A stretch of DNA of 55,830 bases from an uncultured Anaerolineaceae bacterium (GCA_938020565.1 CALIHP010000036.1:1-55830); one strand, 5' to 3'. Shown: positions 8,601 through 16,508, numbered from the stretch's first letter. A program made the numbers and translations. The notes: generated by a model from the sequence alone, not told the origin.

Positions 8601-8843
8601 TCAGCGGGAAGCGGAGATTTTCAGGATTTCTCCATTCGCGCTGACGACGACGCGGAGACGGCTCATGATTGAGAGACCGTCGACCGTGCGCAGCTTTTCT
8701 TCATACACGAGCAGGCAGGCGCCGTCGGAACGTTTGGATACCTGAGGACGGGTGTGGGCAAACTGCGGATAATCGCCTGATATTTTTTTCCCGACATCGC
8801 GGATCAGTTTTTCCTGACCGTCGTCTTTCCCGAACCATCTCAT
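8601..8843 (-). CDS. Small hypothetical protein (80 aa)
   Basis: No family recognised. It has no signal peptide or membrane segment. The N-terminus (MRWFGKDDGQEKLIRDVGKKI) is charged, and the C-terminal half has alternating hydrophobic residues (LRTVDGLSIMSRLRVVVSANGEILKI) suggesting a beta-sheet, so it is probably a compact cytosolic alpha/beta protein. It lies 41 bases downstream of ftsZ on the same strand and could share that transcript; a TATAAT overlapping the ftsZ stop could also drive it. AGGAG precedes the ATG by 12 bases. Confidence 0.65.
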   Translation of the reverse strand: MRWFGKDDGQEKLIRDVGKKISGDYPQFAHTRPQVSKRSDGACLLVYEEKLRTVDGLSIMSRLRVVVSANGEILKISASR

Positions 8844-8884
8844 CCTGATTTTCGCTCCTTTTGCCTGTCCGTTGTTAAGACTGA

Positions 8885-10234
8885 TTATAACTTACGGCGA
8901 ATGAACGTTGGAACGTCGAGGTCGCGGCGCGTATCGATCAGAGAGTCGACAAACGGATCGGCTTCCGCCGCTTTGATATCGTTTCCCAGGTTGAGCGGCG
9001 ACAGGAGACTGCTGAAGGCTGCGTCGCCTTCCGGCGCGAGGTCGTTTTCCGGCTGAACGCTGGTTTTCACGCTGGAGATTCGCCGGGTCGTCTGATACGA
9101 GAACTCGGCCGCGGCGATTCCCTCTTCCGGCGGCGTAATGACGTTTTCGGAGCTCTGGACCGGCTGGGGTTCGATCCTGCGAACTGACGCGGTCTTCGAA
9201 GCGTTTTCGCTTCGGATTTCCTTTTGATATTCTTTCGGCTTTTCGAATCCGGTTTCGAACGGCGTTGAGGCGATTCCGGTCAGGATTAAAATCAGCTCGA
9301 CGCTTCCATCCTCGGCTTCGGGATCGATAATCTGGCCCGGGATCAGGTCGGCGCGGTAGTTTGTCAATTTTTGCAGGTAGTTCATCGCGTCGACGATTTC
9401 GCCGAATCCGAGGTCTTCCGGCCCGGTGAAGTTAGCGATGATTCCGGTTGCGTTTTCGATCGGGATCCGTTCCAAAAGCGGATGGTTCAGTGCCTGATGA
9501 AGCGCTTCGGCGATCCGGTCTTTTCCTTTTCCGCGGCCAATCGAAAGAATCGATCCGCGTCCGTTGAGGAGCATAGAGCGGATATGCGCGAAGTCAACGT
9601 TAATAACGCCGAAGCCGTTAAGGAGATGGGTCATGCCCTGGACTCCCTGGCGAAGAACGTCGTCAGCTAATTCGAACGTTTCTTTGAGCGTCATGCTTTT
9701 CGGACTGATTTTCAGCAGCTGATCATTCGGAATCGCGATCATCGTGTCGGCGAACGCGGCGAGCTTGCTGAGCCCGGCGTTGGCGTTGGCGATTCGGCGG
9801 CCGGCTTCGAACGAGAATGGCGTGCTGACGATCGCGATCGTGATCGCTCCCTGTTCGCGAGCGATTTCGGCCGCGACCGGGATTGCGCCGGAACCGGTTC
9901 CGCCGCCCATTCCAGCGGTCAGGAAAACGATATCGGCGCCGCTTAGCGCTTCGCGAATCGCTGACGCGCTTTCCCGGGCCGCGATCTCGCCGTTGATCGG
10001 GTTTCCGCCCGCGCCCTTTCCGGAAGAGCTGTCAGGTCCGAGGAGGACCTTTTTCGCCCCTGAGACGTTGAGGAGCGCCTGGGCGTCGGTATTGGCGACG
10101 ATGAACTCGACGTCGGCGAAACCTTTCCGGACCATGCGCGCGACCGCGTTTCCGCCGCCGCCGCCAAGCCCGATAACTTTAATGATCGGTTTTCTGAATA
10201 GGATTTCCGTTTTCGGCTGGTTCAAGTTTTCCAT
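8885..10234 (-). CDS. ftsZ: Cell division protein FtsZ
   Basis: FtsZ is the tubulin-like GTPase that polymerises into the division ring at mid-cell. The 449-residue protein shows the GTP-binding features in order: the IKVIGLGGGGGNA loop at 18-30, the ANTD element near 47-50, the tubulin signature GGGTGSG at 110-116, and the synergy-loop side with IDPEAEDGSVELILILTG. A long variable linker (about 325-435) follows, and the protein ends in a conserved C-terminal peptide (LDVPTFIRRKL), which normally binds FtsA, SepF or similar tethers. GAGGG precedes the ATG by 5 bases. The upstream gene ends only 8 bases away, so ftsZ is in a two-gene unit outside any dcw cluster visible here. Confidence 0.96.
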   Translation of the reverse strand: MENLNQPKTEILFRKPIIKVIGLGGGGGNAVARMVRKGFADVEFIVANTDAQALLNVSGAKKVLLGPDSSSGKGAGGNPINGEIAARESASAIREALSGADIVFLTAGMGGGTGSGAIPVAAEIAREQGAITIAIVSTPFSFEAGRRIANANAGLSKLAAFADTMIAIPNDQLLKISPKSMTLKETFELADDVLRQGVQGMTHLLNGFGVINVDFAHIRSMLLNGRGSILSIGRGKGKDRIAEALHQALNHPLLERIPIENATGIIANFTGPEDLGFGEIVDAMNYLQKLTNYRADLIPGQIIDPEAEDGSVELILILTGIASTPFETGFEKPKEYQKEIRSENASKTASVRRIEPQPVQSSENVITPPEEGIAAAEFSYQTTRRISSVKTSVQPENDLAPEGDAAFSSLLSPLNLGNDIKAAEADPFVDSLIDTRRDLDVPTFIRRKL

Positions 10235-10242
10235 CGTTCCCT

Positions 10243-11676
10243 CTATCTTTCATTTTTCACAACCGAAAGCGTCTGAATGGAGCATTGGTTGCGCTGCAGT
10301 AAGTGGATAATGTTACTCGGATATAACGACTGGTCGTCTAAAAGGATGACTTTTTTTGCGCCGATCGCCTCGTTGAGGTTATGCCCGGAGCGGACTTTCG
10401 TTGACTTAACGAACAGTTCGATGAGCTGCGATTGCGCGGCGTCGAGTTCGTTGTTCAGGTCCGGTATCAGGAAGTATCCTTCGCTGCTGATCCGTCCGCG
10501 GAGGAAAGCCAGTCCCCGCCGAAGCAGGTCGATCAGCTTCACAATCAGCTGGCGCAGGAGCGGTTCGTCGGCGTTGAAGAAATCCGGGAAAATCCGCGAC
10601 AGGAGAAGCGCCGCCCCGGAATCGAGCTCTTCCCGGACTGTTTTTGCCGATCGGATCGTTCGTCCGGCCGGCGCGTCCGTGAACGCGAACCCGTTTCGAA
10701 GTCCGTTCGAAATCGCGGACAGGAGATTCCCTCCGGCGAGCGATTGAACGGATTGCGCTGCGTTCGAAGCCGACTCGCTGGGAAGCTTGTAAAAATTGGC
10801 GGCGATAACGTAGCCAGGAATGCGTTCGGCCTCGTTGGCGACGGTCGCAGGTTCCTGGATCCGGCGGAGAAGGTTCATCTGCTGCTTTTTCGATTGCGCG
10901 GGGATCAGGTCGAACGGTCCGGTTTCTGACGACCATCGGCCAACTTCCATCAGGATCATCGGGATCGGGCGGCCGAGGATGGAACCCGCGACCGCGTTGT
11001 ACCATTCGTATATATGAAATCCGCGATGATCTTCCCCGGTTTCGCGAAAATTCAGCCGGCCGGCTTCGACGATCGGTCCGCCCATCCCCCATTCGGTCGC
11101 GTGTTCCTGAAAACCGGCGTCGGCGGATAAGAAGAGATTTGAAATCAGCGCGTTCCCATCGGTTTTCATTAGGCGCAGCGATTCGGCGAGAAAGGCTAAA
11201 TCGGGATAGTCCCCGCCGGGAACGAGCGTCGGGAAAACGGGAATGACTTTTAACTCGACGCAGATTCGCGCGTAGGTTTGGAATATGGCGACGAAACGCT
11301 CAACTGGGCCGGCCTTTCGCCAGTCCGCCGCCTTCCAGGACGATTTCAGGTTGGGCGCATGGAAAAACTGGACGAGATGAACCCCGAGCCCCTGATAATA
11401 CGCGATCCGTTCGCGGAAAACGCTCGGAGAAGGCAGATTCTTCAAGGAATAACCGACGCGAATGATCGGTTCGATTCCGGCGCTGACGATCTCGCGCAGG
11501 AAATTTTCCGGGATTTCCGCCGATTCGGGAATTGGAAGAACGACCCAACGTGTCCCGGCCGCCGTCAGCTTCGGGAGCCAGAACGAAAGACTGGCTTCGT
11601 CGAAATGATCCGTGTCATTATAGTATTGGAATCCAAGGCGATTGATTTTGGACGTTAGCTGCCGATCGTTTGCCAT
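10243..11676 (-). CDS. Uncharacterised TIM-barrel-like protein (477 aa), cotranscribed with ftsZ
   Basis: No named family recognised with confidence. The N-terminal 300 residues have the alternating strand/helix look of a glycoside-hydrolase-type (beta/alpha)8 barrel: GLQYYND-like start, TRWVVLPIPE, GIEPIIRVGYS, VHLVQFFHAPNLK, VIPVFPTLVPGGDY, FHIYEWYN and PMILMEVGRW, with acidic residues at strand ends (E in IYEW and in LMEVG) that could be catalytic. The C-terminal 130 residues (from about FNADEPLL) are helical and end in a short Rossmann-like stretch (AKKVILLDDQSLYPSNIIHLL). No signal peptide is present, so a cytosolic role is expected. The 8-base gap to ftsZ implies co-expression. GGGGTGG lies 9 bases before the ATG. 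Confidence 0.75.
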   Translation of the reverse strand: MANDRQLTSKINRLGFQYYNDTDHFDEASLSFWLPKLTAAGTRWVVLPIPESAEIPENFLREIVSAGIEPIIRVGYSLKNLPSPSVFRERIAYYQGLGVHLVQFFHAPNLKSSWKAADWRKAGPVERFVAIFQTYARICVELKVIPVFPTLVPGGDYPDLAFLAESLRLMKTDGNALISNLFLSADAGFQEHATEWGMGGPIVEAGRLNFRETGEDHRGFHIYEWYNAVAGSILGRPIPMILMEVGRWSSETGPFDLIPAQSKKQQMNLLRRIQEPATVANEAERIPGYVIAANFYKLPSESASNAAQSVQSLAGGNLLSAISNGLRNGFAFTDAPAGRTIRSAKTVREELDSGAALLLSRIFPDFFNADEPLLRQLIVKLIDLLRRGLAFLRGRISSEGYFLIPDLNNELDAAQSQLIELFVKSTKVRSGHNLNEAIGAKKVILLDDQSLYPSNIIHLLQRNQCSIQTLSVVKNER

Positions 11677-11843
11677 GATAAAAAGCCACCCCTTTTTAAC
11701 GTGTCTTTTTGAACATGCAATAAATATGCCATTCGGATCGGTCGCTTATTTCCAGAATCGGCGTTAGAATTGACAGAAGAAAAAACAGCGATCCGATCCG
11801 GATCGATTGGCTTCATTGGAGCGAAAGAGGAGGAACGAACTTC

Positions 11844-12752
11844 ATGGTTCAAACGAAAATCTGTATCGCAGGCTCGTCCAACATGGATCTGGTGACGACG
11901 GTTTCGCGGATGCCGCTCCCGGGCGAGACGATCCTGGGGACCGGCTTCAAAACTGTTTTCGGCGGCAAGGGCGCGAATCAGGCGGTGATTGCGGCGAAGC
12001 TGGGCGCAGACGTCGCGATGATCGCGAAGGTTGGCGACGACGCGTTTGGGGAAGCATATCTCCGGAATTACCGCGACGTTGGTGTGCGAATGGATTATGT
12101 CGGGCGTTCGGAGAGCGCACCGACCGGGATTGCGGCGATTACGGTTGACGCGGACAGCCGTAATTCGATTATCGTTGTTGCCGGGGCGAATTCCGAAGTG
12201 GGAATTGCGGAAATTGAGGCGGCGCGTCCGGCGATTCGCGGGGCGAAAATCTGCCTGACGCAGCTTGAAATCCCGATTCCGTCCGTCCGGCGCTTTTTTG
12301 AGATTGCGCGGGAGTACGGCGCAACGACGATCCTGAACCCGGCTCCGGCGGCTGAGCTGGATCCGGCGCTGTATCCGCTCTGCGATTTCTTCTGCCCGAA
12401 CGAGATCGAAGCGGAGATGATGAGCGGAGTGCCGGTCGCGAGCGCTGAGGACGCGCCCCGTGCGGCGCGGGTCTTTCTGGATCGCGGCGTGAAGGCAGTC
12501 CTGATGACGCTGGGGCGACATGGGGCTTATTACGCGGATCGCGAAACGGCGTTCCTTGTTCCCGGGCTGAACGTTGACGCGGTCGATACGACGGGGGCGG
12601 GAGATTGCTTTCTGGGGAGCTTTTCCGTTTTTTATGGAGAGGGCGATTCAGTTCGCGCTGCGATCGAAAAGGCGAACCGGGTGGCTGCGATGAGCGTGTC
12701 CCGACCGGGTGCGCAGCCGTCCTATCCGAGCCGCGCTGAAACGGGGCTGTAG
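11844..12752 (+). CDS. rbsK: PfkB-family sugar kinase, ribokinase type
   Basis: This enzyme phosphorylates a free sugar, most likely D-ribose to ribose 5-phosphate, feeding the pentose phosphate pool. The 302-residue length is typical. PfkB signature 1 is seen at about 39-65 (GGKGANQAVIAAKLGA..AMIAKVGDD), and signature 2 ends at DTTGAGD with the catalytic base Asp254. The early NMDLV and PGET motifs fit ribokinase better than fructokinase, though the substrate is inferred. AGGAGG precedes the ATG at 11844. It stands alone; no ribose transporter lies beside it. A TAGAAT box at 11765-11770 may be its -10. Confidence 0.88.
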   Translation: MVQTKICIAGSSNMDLVTTVSRMPLPGETILGTGFKTVFGGKGANQAVIAAKLGADVAMIAKVGDDAFGEAYLRNYRDVGVRMDYVGRSESAPTGIAAITVDADSRNSIIVVAGANSEVGIAEIEAARPAIRGAKICLTQLEIPIPSVRRFFEIAREYGATTILNPAPAAELDPALYPLCDFFCPNEIEAEMMSGVPVASAEDAPRAARVFLDRGVKAVLMTLGRHGAYYADRETAFLVPGLNVDAVDTTGAGDCFLGSFSVFYGEGDSVRAAIEKANRVAAMSVSRPGAQPSYPSRAETGL

Positions 12753-12784
12753 GCGGGAGACGATTTGTCAGGCGGAAGAAAGCA

Positions 12785-12793
12785 TGATATATT
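12785..12793 (+). promoter_or_regulatory. Extended -10 promoter of tRNA-Ser
   Basis: TGA-TATATT lies 12 bases before the first base of mature tRNA-Ser, the right distance for a start just upstream of the tRNA. Confidence 0.55.
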
Positions 12794-12805
12794 TATTCCG
12801 CTTTC

Positions 12806-12890
12806 GGAGAGATGGCCGAGCGGTTTAAGGCGCTTGTCTTGAAAACAAGTGTGGGGAAACTCACCGTGGGTTCGAATCCCTCTCTCTCCG
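12806..12890 (+). tRNA. tRNA-Ser (anticodon TGA)
   Basis: Type II tRNA with a 7-bp acceptor (GGAGAGA/TCTCTCC), G discriminator, D-arm with GGCCGAGCGGTTTAAGG, anticodon stem CTTGT/ACAAG with loop CTTGAAA (anticodon TGA), a long variable arm (GTGGGGAAACTCAC) and T-arm GTTCGAAT. CCA is not encoded. A weak terminator-like hairpin follows at 12966. Confidence 0.97.
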
Positions 12891-13261
12891 CTGATTCATT
12901 TTAAATCCGAGCATCGACCGCATCTTCACCGGACGTGCTTTCGGAATCATCATCAGACGAAAATGAGCCATATTGGCTTTTTTTCATTTATTAGCATTTC
13001 CGACGAGCCGTTTGACCAAGAATTGAAGCCGCTTGCGCTTGTATAAATGCATTTATATGGGCTTGAACGGTTGGATGCGGAGTAGAATATATTGGTATTT
13101 GTTTGCTGGATAATTGGGATTGTACCTATCAGGTATTTTCGAAGCAAGTTTCGTCTCTCCTGATTCCAATCTAAGCCTTTCAGGCCAGAATCAGGACCGT
13201 ATCTGCAAAGGAATAGTGTAAAAAGACTGCAGCCGTCTGTATTTTGATGAAAGGATTCTTA
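12891..13261 (+). other. Long AT-richer intergenic region with palindromes
   Basis: No credible gene: the short ORFs here overlap the tRNA or lack start signals. It holds an AGCCA-TAT-TGGCT hairpin followed by seven T (12966-12985), a likely end for tRNA-Ser. It also has a perfect 16-bp palindrome TATAAATGCATTTATA (13042-13057) and a nested stem-loop CCTGATTC...GCCTttcAGGC...GAATCAGG (13159-13195). Base composition is visibly more AT-rich than in neighbours. Confidence 0.6.
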
Positions 13262-13969
13262 ATGAATAAGAAATATATCAGGGCTTTCTTTCTTGTCGTT
13301 GCGCTTTTCGTTATCTTTACGTCTGTTTTTGCTCGAGAACCGGTCACTCTTGAATCGCTTCAATCTGAAATCGAAACGCAAAGAGCTGAAATCAAAGCAC
13401 TGAAAGCTGAAATTGAAATGCTGAAAGCCCAGATCTCGGAATTGTCAGCTGGTTCTGCTTCTGATCCACTGCAGCTATCCGAGATTTTACTTCCAACAAC
13501 AGCCTCCTCAGCGCAAAAATATGTTGTTCAGGATGGGGATACTTGTTGGGGAATTGCGGTCGATAAATTTAAAGTGCCTTTGGACTCATTTTTGGCTGTG
13601 AATGGAATTCCTTCATCGTACTGTAATATTGTCAGCGGGCAGGAAGTTATTATTCCGTCCGGAGGGAATCCAATTCCGACTCCAATCCCATACATTGCGC
13701 CTGCTTCTTCTATCGACGCCGGCCCGGCTGTTATCGCTCCCGTTTCAGCTGCCGCTGTCCCTGCTCCTGGAGCTGCAGCTTCATCAATCCCGGCGCCGGT
13801 TTCGGATACCGCTGTTTCGGAGAATTGTCATCCGAATTATGTTGGCGTCTGCCTTCCGTTGGATAACGATGTGCGCTGTAAAGATATTCCTTACAAACGT
13901 TTTCAATGGGTTAATAGCGATCCCTATAAGCTTGATCGAGATGGCGACGGAATCTGCTGTGAGAGTTGA
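13262..13969 (+). CDS. Secreted LysM protein with C-terminal Excalibur-like calcium-binding domain
   Basis: A 235-residue exported protein predicted to bind peptidoglycan. The start at 13262 is chosen because AAGGA lies 7 bases upstream; two earlier in-frame starts (13244, 13247) overlap that site. The order is: signal peptide (1-24, cleaved after VFA), a lysine/glutamate coiled coil with AEIKALKAEIEMLKAQI, a LysM domain (YVVQDGDTCWGIAVDKF...SGQEVIIP), a Pro/Ala/Ser-rich linker, and a C-terminal Cys-rich block (NCHPNYVGVC...VRCKDIP) ending DRDGDGICCES. The last motif is the DxDxDGxxCE signature of Excalibur domains. Codon use is more AT-rich than in neighbours, which suggests acquisition by transfer (inference). 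It sits downstream of tRNA-Ser, a common insertion site. Confidence 0.88.
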   Translation: MNKKYIRAFFLVVALFVIFTSVFAREPVTLESLQSEIETQRAEIKALKAEIEMLKAQISELSAGSASDPLQLSEILLPTTASSAQKYVVQDGDTCWGIAVDKFKVPLDSFLAVNGIPSSYCNIVSGQEVIIPSGGNPIPTPIPYIAPASSIDAGPAVIAPVSAAAVPAPGAAASSIPAPVSDTAVSENCHPNYVGVCLPLDNDVRCKDIPYKRFQWVNSDPYKLDRDGDGICCES

Positions 13970-13981
13970 CGCAGAGAGTTA

Positions 13982-14024
13982 GCTGGAGACGTCGGGCTGG
14001 GTTCGATCCTGGCTCCAGTTTATC
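13982..14024 (+). terminator. Probable terminator of the LysM gene
   Basis: A GCTGGAG/CTCCAGT stem (13982-13988, 14013-14019) is followed by TTTATCTTTT. The 24-base loop is long and contains a tRNA T-loop-like GGGTTCGATCC string, probably by chance. Confidence 0.5.
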
Positions 14025-14112
14025 TTTTCCCTGAGATAAGCGGGGCCCTATACAACGGAAGAGGATCGACCCCGTATATAAAAGCATATCTTATTTCATT
14101 GGGGGAGGCTTC

Positions 14113-15009
14113 ATGTTGAACATTCTTAAATCAAACCGAACGATCGACGCGGCGCGGGGGATCAGGAATTCCGGCTGGAGACAGGTCATCCTATGCTATG
14201 GGATTTACGTTGTCCTGATGCTGGTCAGCGGATGGGTCATTCGCTCGATGGGCGTGAGTTCGGAAATCACGTCTCTTCTGGCTTCGAACGCGGTCGCGGC
14301 GATTGGCTGCGTTCTGTTCATGCTGACAATCGGAAAACGAACGCCGGCGTCGCTGGGCCTGGCGCTGGATGGGTTTTTTAAACGCTACGCGTTGGGCTGG
14401 CTTTTCGCTGCGATTTCTCTATGCGCCGTTTGGCTCGTGAATTATTTCTTCGGGGCGATCGAGACGTCGCTGAACCCGGATTTCAGCGGCTGGCTGTTGG
14501 CGCTGTTATTTGTTGGCTTTGTCTTTCAGGGCTTCATGGAAGAATTTCAAATGCGCTCGCTGATCATGACGCAGCTTTCGCTTAAGCTTGGCGCTTTGGC
14601 TGGGATTCTCTTGAACTCTCTGTTTTTTTCTTTGGGGCACGTTGGCAACAGCGGGGCGACATGGCTCAGTACGCTGAATACGTTCCTGATCGGCGTTGTT
14701 TTCAGCCTGATCTTTTATTATTATGATACCGTCTGGCTCGTCAGCGGGTTTCATTCGGGCTGGAACTTTATTCTTGGTCCGGTCCTGGGCGTCGCGGTCA
14801 GCGGGTTCGAGCTCCCGACGAGCGTACTGGCAACCCATTCGAACATGACGCGTGCGGATTTAAACGGAGGCGCTTACGGGTTTGAGGCCGGCTATCCGGT
14901 TCTGGTGCTGTGCCTGATCCTGATCGCGGGGTATGCAGCGCTGATCCTGAAAAACAGGGCGAGATTCATCAATAATCCGGCGTCCGCATCCGATCATCCG
15001 GAGAGCTGA
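14113..15009 (+). CDS. CPBP family intramembrane glutamic endopeptidase
   Basis: A membrane protease of the CPBP (CAAX protease and bacteriocin-processing, Rce1-like) family. The 298-residue protein has about eight hydrophobic segments. The family motifs are visible: EE-F-QMR (Glu143, Glu144, Arg148), FFSLGH (His176) and HSGWN (His214, Asn218), which form the active site in Rce1-type enzymes. Bacterial members process bacteriocins, act in immunity to them or in signalling; the substrate is not evident here. GGGGGAGG precedes the ATG by a few bases. Its 3' end overlaps the convergent zinc-ribbon gene by 16 bases. Confidence 0.9.
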   Translation: MLNILKSNRTIDAARGIRNSGWRQVILCYGIYVVLMLVSGWVIRSMGVSSEITSLLASNAVAAIGCVLFMLTIGKRTPASLGLALDGFFKRYALGWLFAAISLCAVWLVNYFFGAIETSLNPDFSGWLLALLFVGFVFQGFMEEFQMRSLIMTQLSLKLGALAGILLNSLFFSLGHVGNSGATWLSTLNTFLIGVVFSLIFYYYDTVWLVSGFHSGWNFILGPVLGVAVSGFELPTSVLATHSNMTRADLNGGAYGFEAGYPVLVLCLILIAGYAALILKNRARFINNPASASDHPES

Positions 15010-15491
15010 CCCCAGAGCGCAGCGGCGGCGCGCAAGCTGGCGCCTGTCGCCGAGTCTTCGGAGGCTACCCGGATAAAAGCGAGCACGCAGACCGCCACGA
15101 AGAATAACAGGACGAGAACAACCATGATCAGCAGGATCATCTTGATCGTCGTGAAGCATCCGGCCGCGGATGAAACTGCGCTGGAAACCTGACGGACGGT
15201 CGGGAGGGCCTCGGCGAGCGGAATCCGGGCCGGTTCAGCGGGCTGGCCCGGAAGGGGAACCGCTTTTTTCTCAGGAGCGGACGACGACGCGCCGCAGGAC
15301 GGACATTTCAGCAATTTCCGGTCGTAGCTGGACTTACAGTATTCACAGACAACAAACGGATCAATATCCTTCGCGCCATCGCTGATCCGGACAATCGTAC
15401 CGACCGCGCCGCAGTTCGTGCAGCGGCCGACGTAATCGGCATAGTGGGCATTGCAGCTGGTACAGCGATATTGGATCGGTTCGTTCGTCAT
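14994..15491 (-). CDS. Zinc-ribbon membrane protein
   Basis: Function unknown. The 165-residue protein begins with two Cys4 zinc-ribbon-like knuckle sets: CTSC...CTNC (about 10-28) and CEYC...CPSC (about 49-66). A Pro/Ala-rich linker and one strong transmembrane helix (IKMILLIMVVLVLLFFVAVCVLAFI) follow, then a short tail. This resembles small anchored zinc-ribbon proteins common in many bacteria, with the ribbons on the cytosolic side if the positive-inside rule holds. No clear ribosome site lies close to the ATG. The stop codon lies inside the 3' end of the convergent CPBP protease gene. Confidence 0.75.
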   Translation of the reverse strand: MTNEPIQYRCTSCNAHYADYVGRCTNCGAVGTIVRISDGAKDIDPFVVCEYCKSSYDRKLLKCPSCGASSSAPEKKAVPLPGQPAEPARIPLAEALPTVRQVSSAVSSAAGCFTTIKMILLIMVVLVLLFFVAVCVLAFIRVASEDSATGASLRAAAALWGQLSG

Positions 15492-15704
15492 AAAATAAAT
15501 CAGCTTTCTCCAAAGATATCGTTTGCCCCGCGCCGACGTTGCCGCTTTTTTTCCGCGCGGGAGGATTCGCTTACAAGAATACCAAAAAAAGTACGTTTTC
15601 TGGCGAAATTTCCGGAAGAATCGGGCGGAAGCGAAGGTTTAATAAATTTCTAATCTTTTTTGTCTTGAGAAAAGGAGGAACGGGCGGTGCCTCCTGAGGC
15701 AGAA

Positions 15705-15713
15705 TGATATAAT
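15705..15713 (+). promoter_or_regulatory. Extended -10 promoter giving a leaderless transcript
   Basis: TGA-TATAAT ends 7 bases before the ATG at 15721. A start 7 bases after the -10 would fall on the start codon. No Shine-Dalgarno sequence is present. A TGCCTC-CT-GAGGCA inverted repeat lies just upstream (15688-15701) and could be an operator. Confidence 0.65.
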
Positions 15714-15720
15714 AGCGGAA

Positions 15721-15879
15721 ATGGACCGGACTGATTGGCTTTTAGCGGCAGGCGTGACGCTTTTTTTTGGATTGGCGTTTTATATCCTCCTTCCGCCGTG
15801 GGGTTGGGTTGGGGGCGTTTCTCTGGCGCTTTTCATGCTATACCGAGGGAAGCTTCGTCGGGATCGGAGCCGGAAATAA
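15721..15879 (+). CDS. Small membrane protein, 52 aa (leaderless)
   Basis: A short gene of unknown function. It encodes MDRTDWLLAAGVTLFFG, a first hydrophobic helix, a PPWGW turn, then a second hydrophobic helix (VGGVSLALFMLYRG) and a basic tail (KLRRDRSRK). This is a two-pass hairpin with both ends probably in the cytosol. A perfect extended -10 lies exactly where a leaderless start would need it, which is the main support for it being real. It ends 38 bases before the SlyD-type gene, with which it is probably cotranscribed. Confidence 0.65.
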   Translation: MDRTDWLLAAGVTLFFGLAFYILLPPWGWVGGVSLALFMLYRGKLRRDRSRK

Positions 15880-15917
15880 CGAAGAACGATCTGCGGATCG
15901 GGTCAGGAATGAGCAAC

Positions 15918-16442
15918 ATGACAAATGAATTAGCGGTAAAAGAGAATATTGTCGTCAGTCTGGCATACGAACTGACGGTTGACGGGGATACGGTGGATCA
16001 GGCGTCGGAAGAACGCCCGCTCGTCTATCTTCATGGACGCGGGAACCTGATTCCGGGGTTGGAACGTGAAATCGAAGGGATGAAAGTCGGCGAGTCGCGT
16101 TATGTGACGGTGGCGGCGGCGGATGGCTATGGCGAATTTGATCAGGAGGCGATTATCGGGCTGGATCGGACGCTCTTCGCCAATCCTGAATCGCTTCAGC
16201 TCGGCAGCACGGTTCATCTCCAGGATGAAGCCAACCAGTATTTCGAAGCGCGCGTCCTGAAAGTCGACGATACGACTGTTACGGTTGACCTGAATCATCC
16301 GTTAGCGGGGAAGGAATTGACGTTCGACGTGAAAATCGCCGACCTGCGCGAGCCGACGCCGGCAGAAATCAGCATGGGTTTCGTTCCGCAGGGCGGCTGC
16401 TGTGCGAGCGGAGGCTGCGCCGGCTGTTCCGGCTGCGGCTGA
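15918..16442 (+). CDS. slyD: SlyD-type FKBP peptidyl-prolyl isomerase
   Basis: A cytosolic prolyl isomerase and chaperone (EC 5.2.1.8) of the SlyD type. The FKBP domain starts with NIVVSLAYELTVDGDTVDQA and has YLHGRGNLIPGLEREIEGMKVGE and ADGYGEFD. An insert-in-flap region follows, then the LNHPLAGKELTFDVKI strand typical of SlyD. The C-terminus is a metal-binding Cys/Gly tail (GGCCASGGCAGCSGCG), as in nickel-binding SlyD. ATG 15918 is preferred over 15909 because AGGA sits 9 bases upstream of it but touches the earlier one. Longer in-frame starts run through the small upstream gene and were not used. Confidence 0.9.
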   Translation: MTNELAVKENIVVSLAYELTVDGDTVDQASEERPLVYLHGRGNLIPGLEREIEGMKVGESRYVTVAAADGYGEFDQEAIIGLDRTLFANPESLQLGSTVHLQDEANQYFEARVLKVDDTTVTVDLNHPLAGKELTFDVKIADLREPTPAEISMGFVPQGGCCASGGCAGCSGCG

Positions 16443-16451
16443 TCGTCCAGT

Positions 16452-16508
16452 CGGATCCCGAAACTTCAGACCGGGCACCAGCGCGCTGCGAAGGGATCCG
16501 GTTTTTTT
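16452..16508 (+). terminator. Terminator after slyD-type gene
   Basis: CGGATCCC (16452) and GGGATCCG (16493-16500) pair, extended inside by CTTC/GAAG, and are followed by eight T. Confidence 0.8.

Noticed and set aside
12849..13147. Short ORFs on both strands after tRNA-Ser
   Set aside because: One overlaps the tRNA, neither has a ribosome site or recognisable protein pattern.
13982..14019. tRNA-like fragment (acceptor-like stem with GGGTTCGATCC)
   Set aside because: The bases flanking the TTCGATC loop do not form a T-stem, and there is no D or anticodon arm. It does not repeat the tRNA-Ser 3' end, so it is not an attachment site; it is better read as a terminator.
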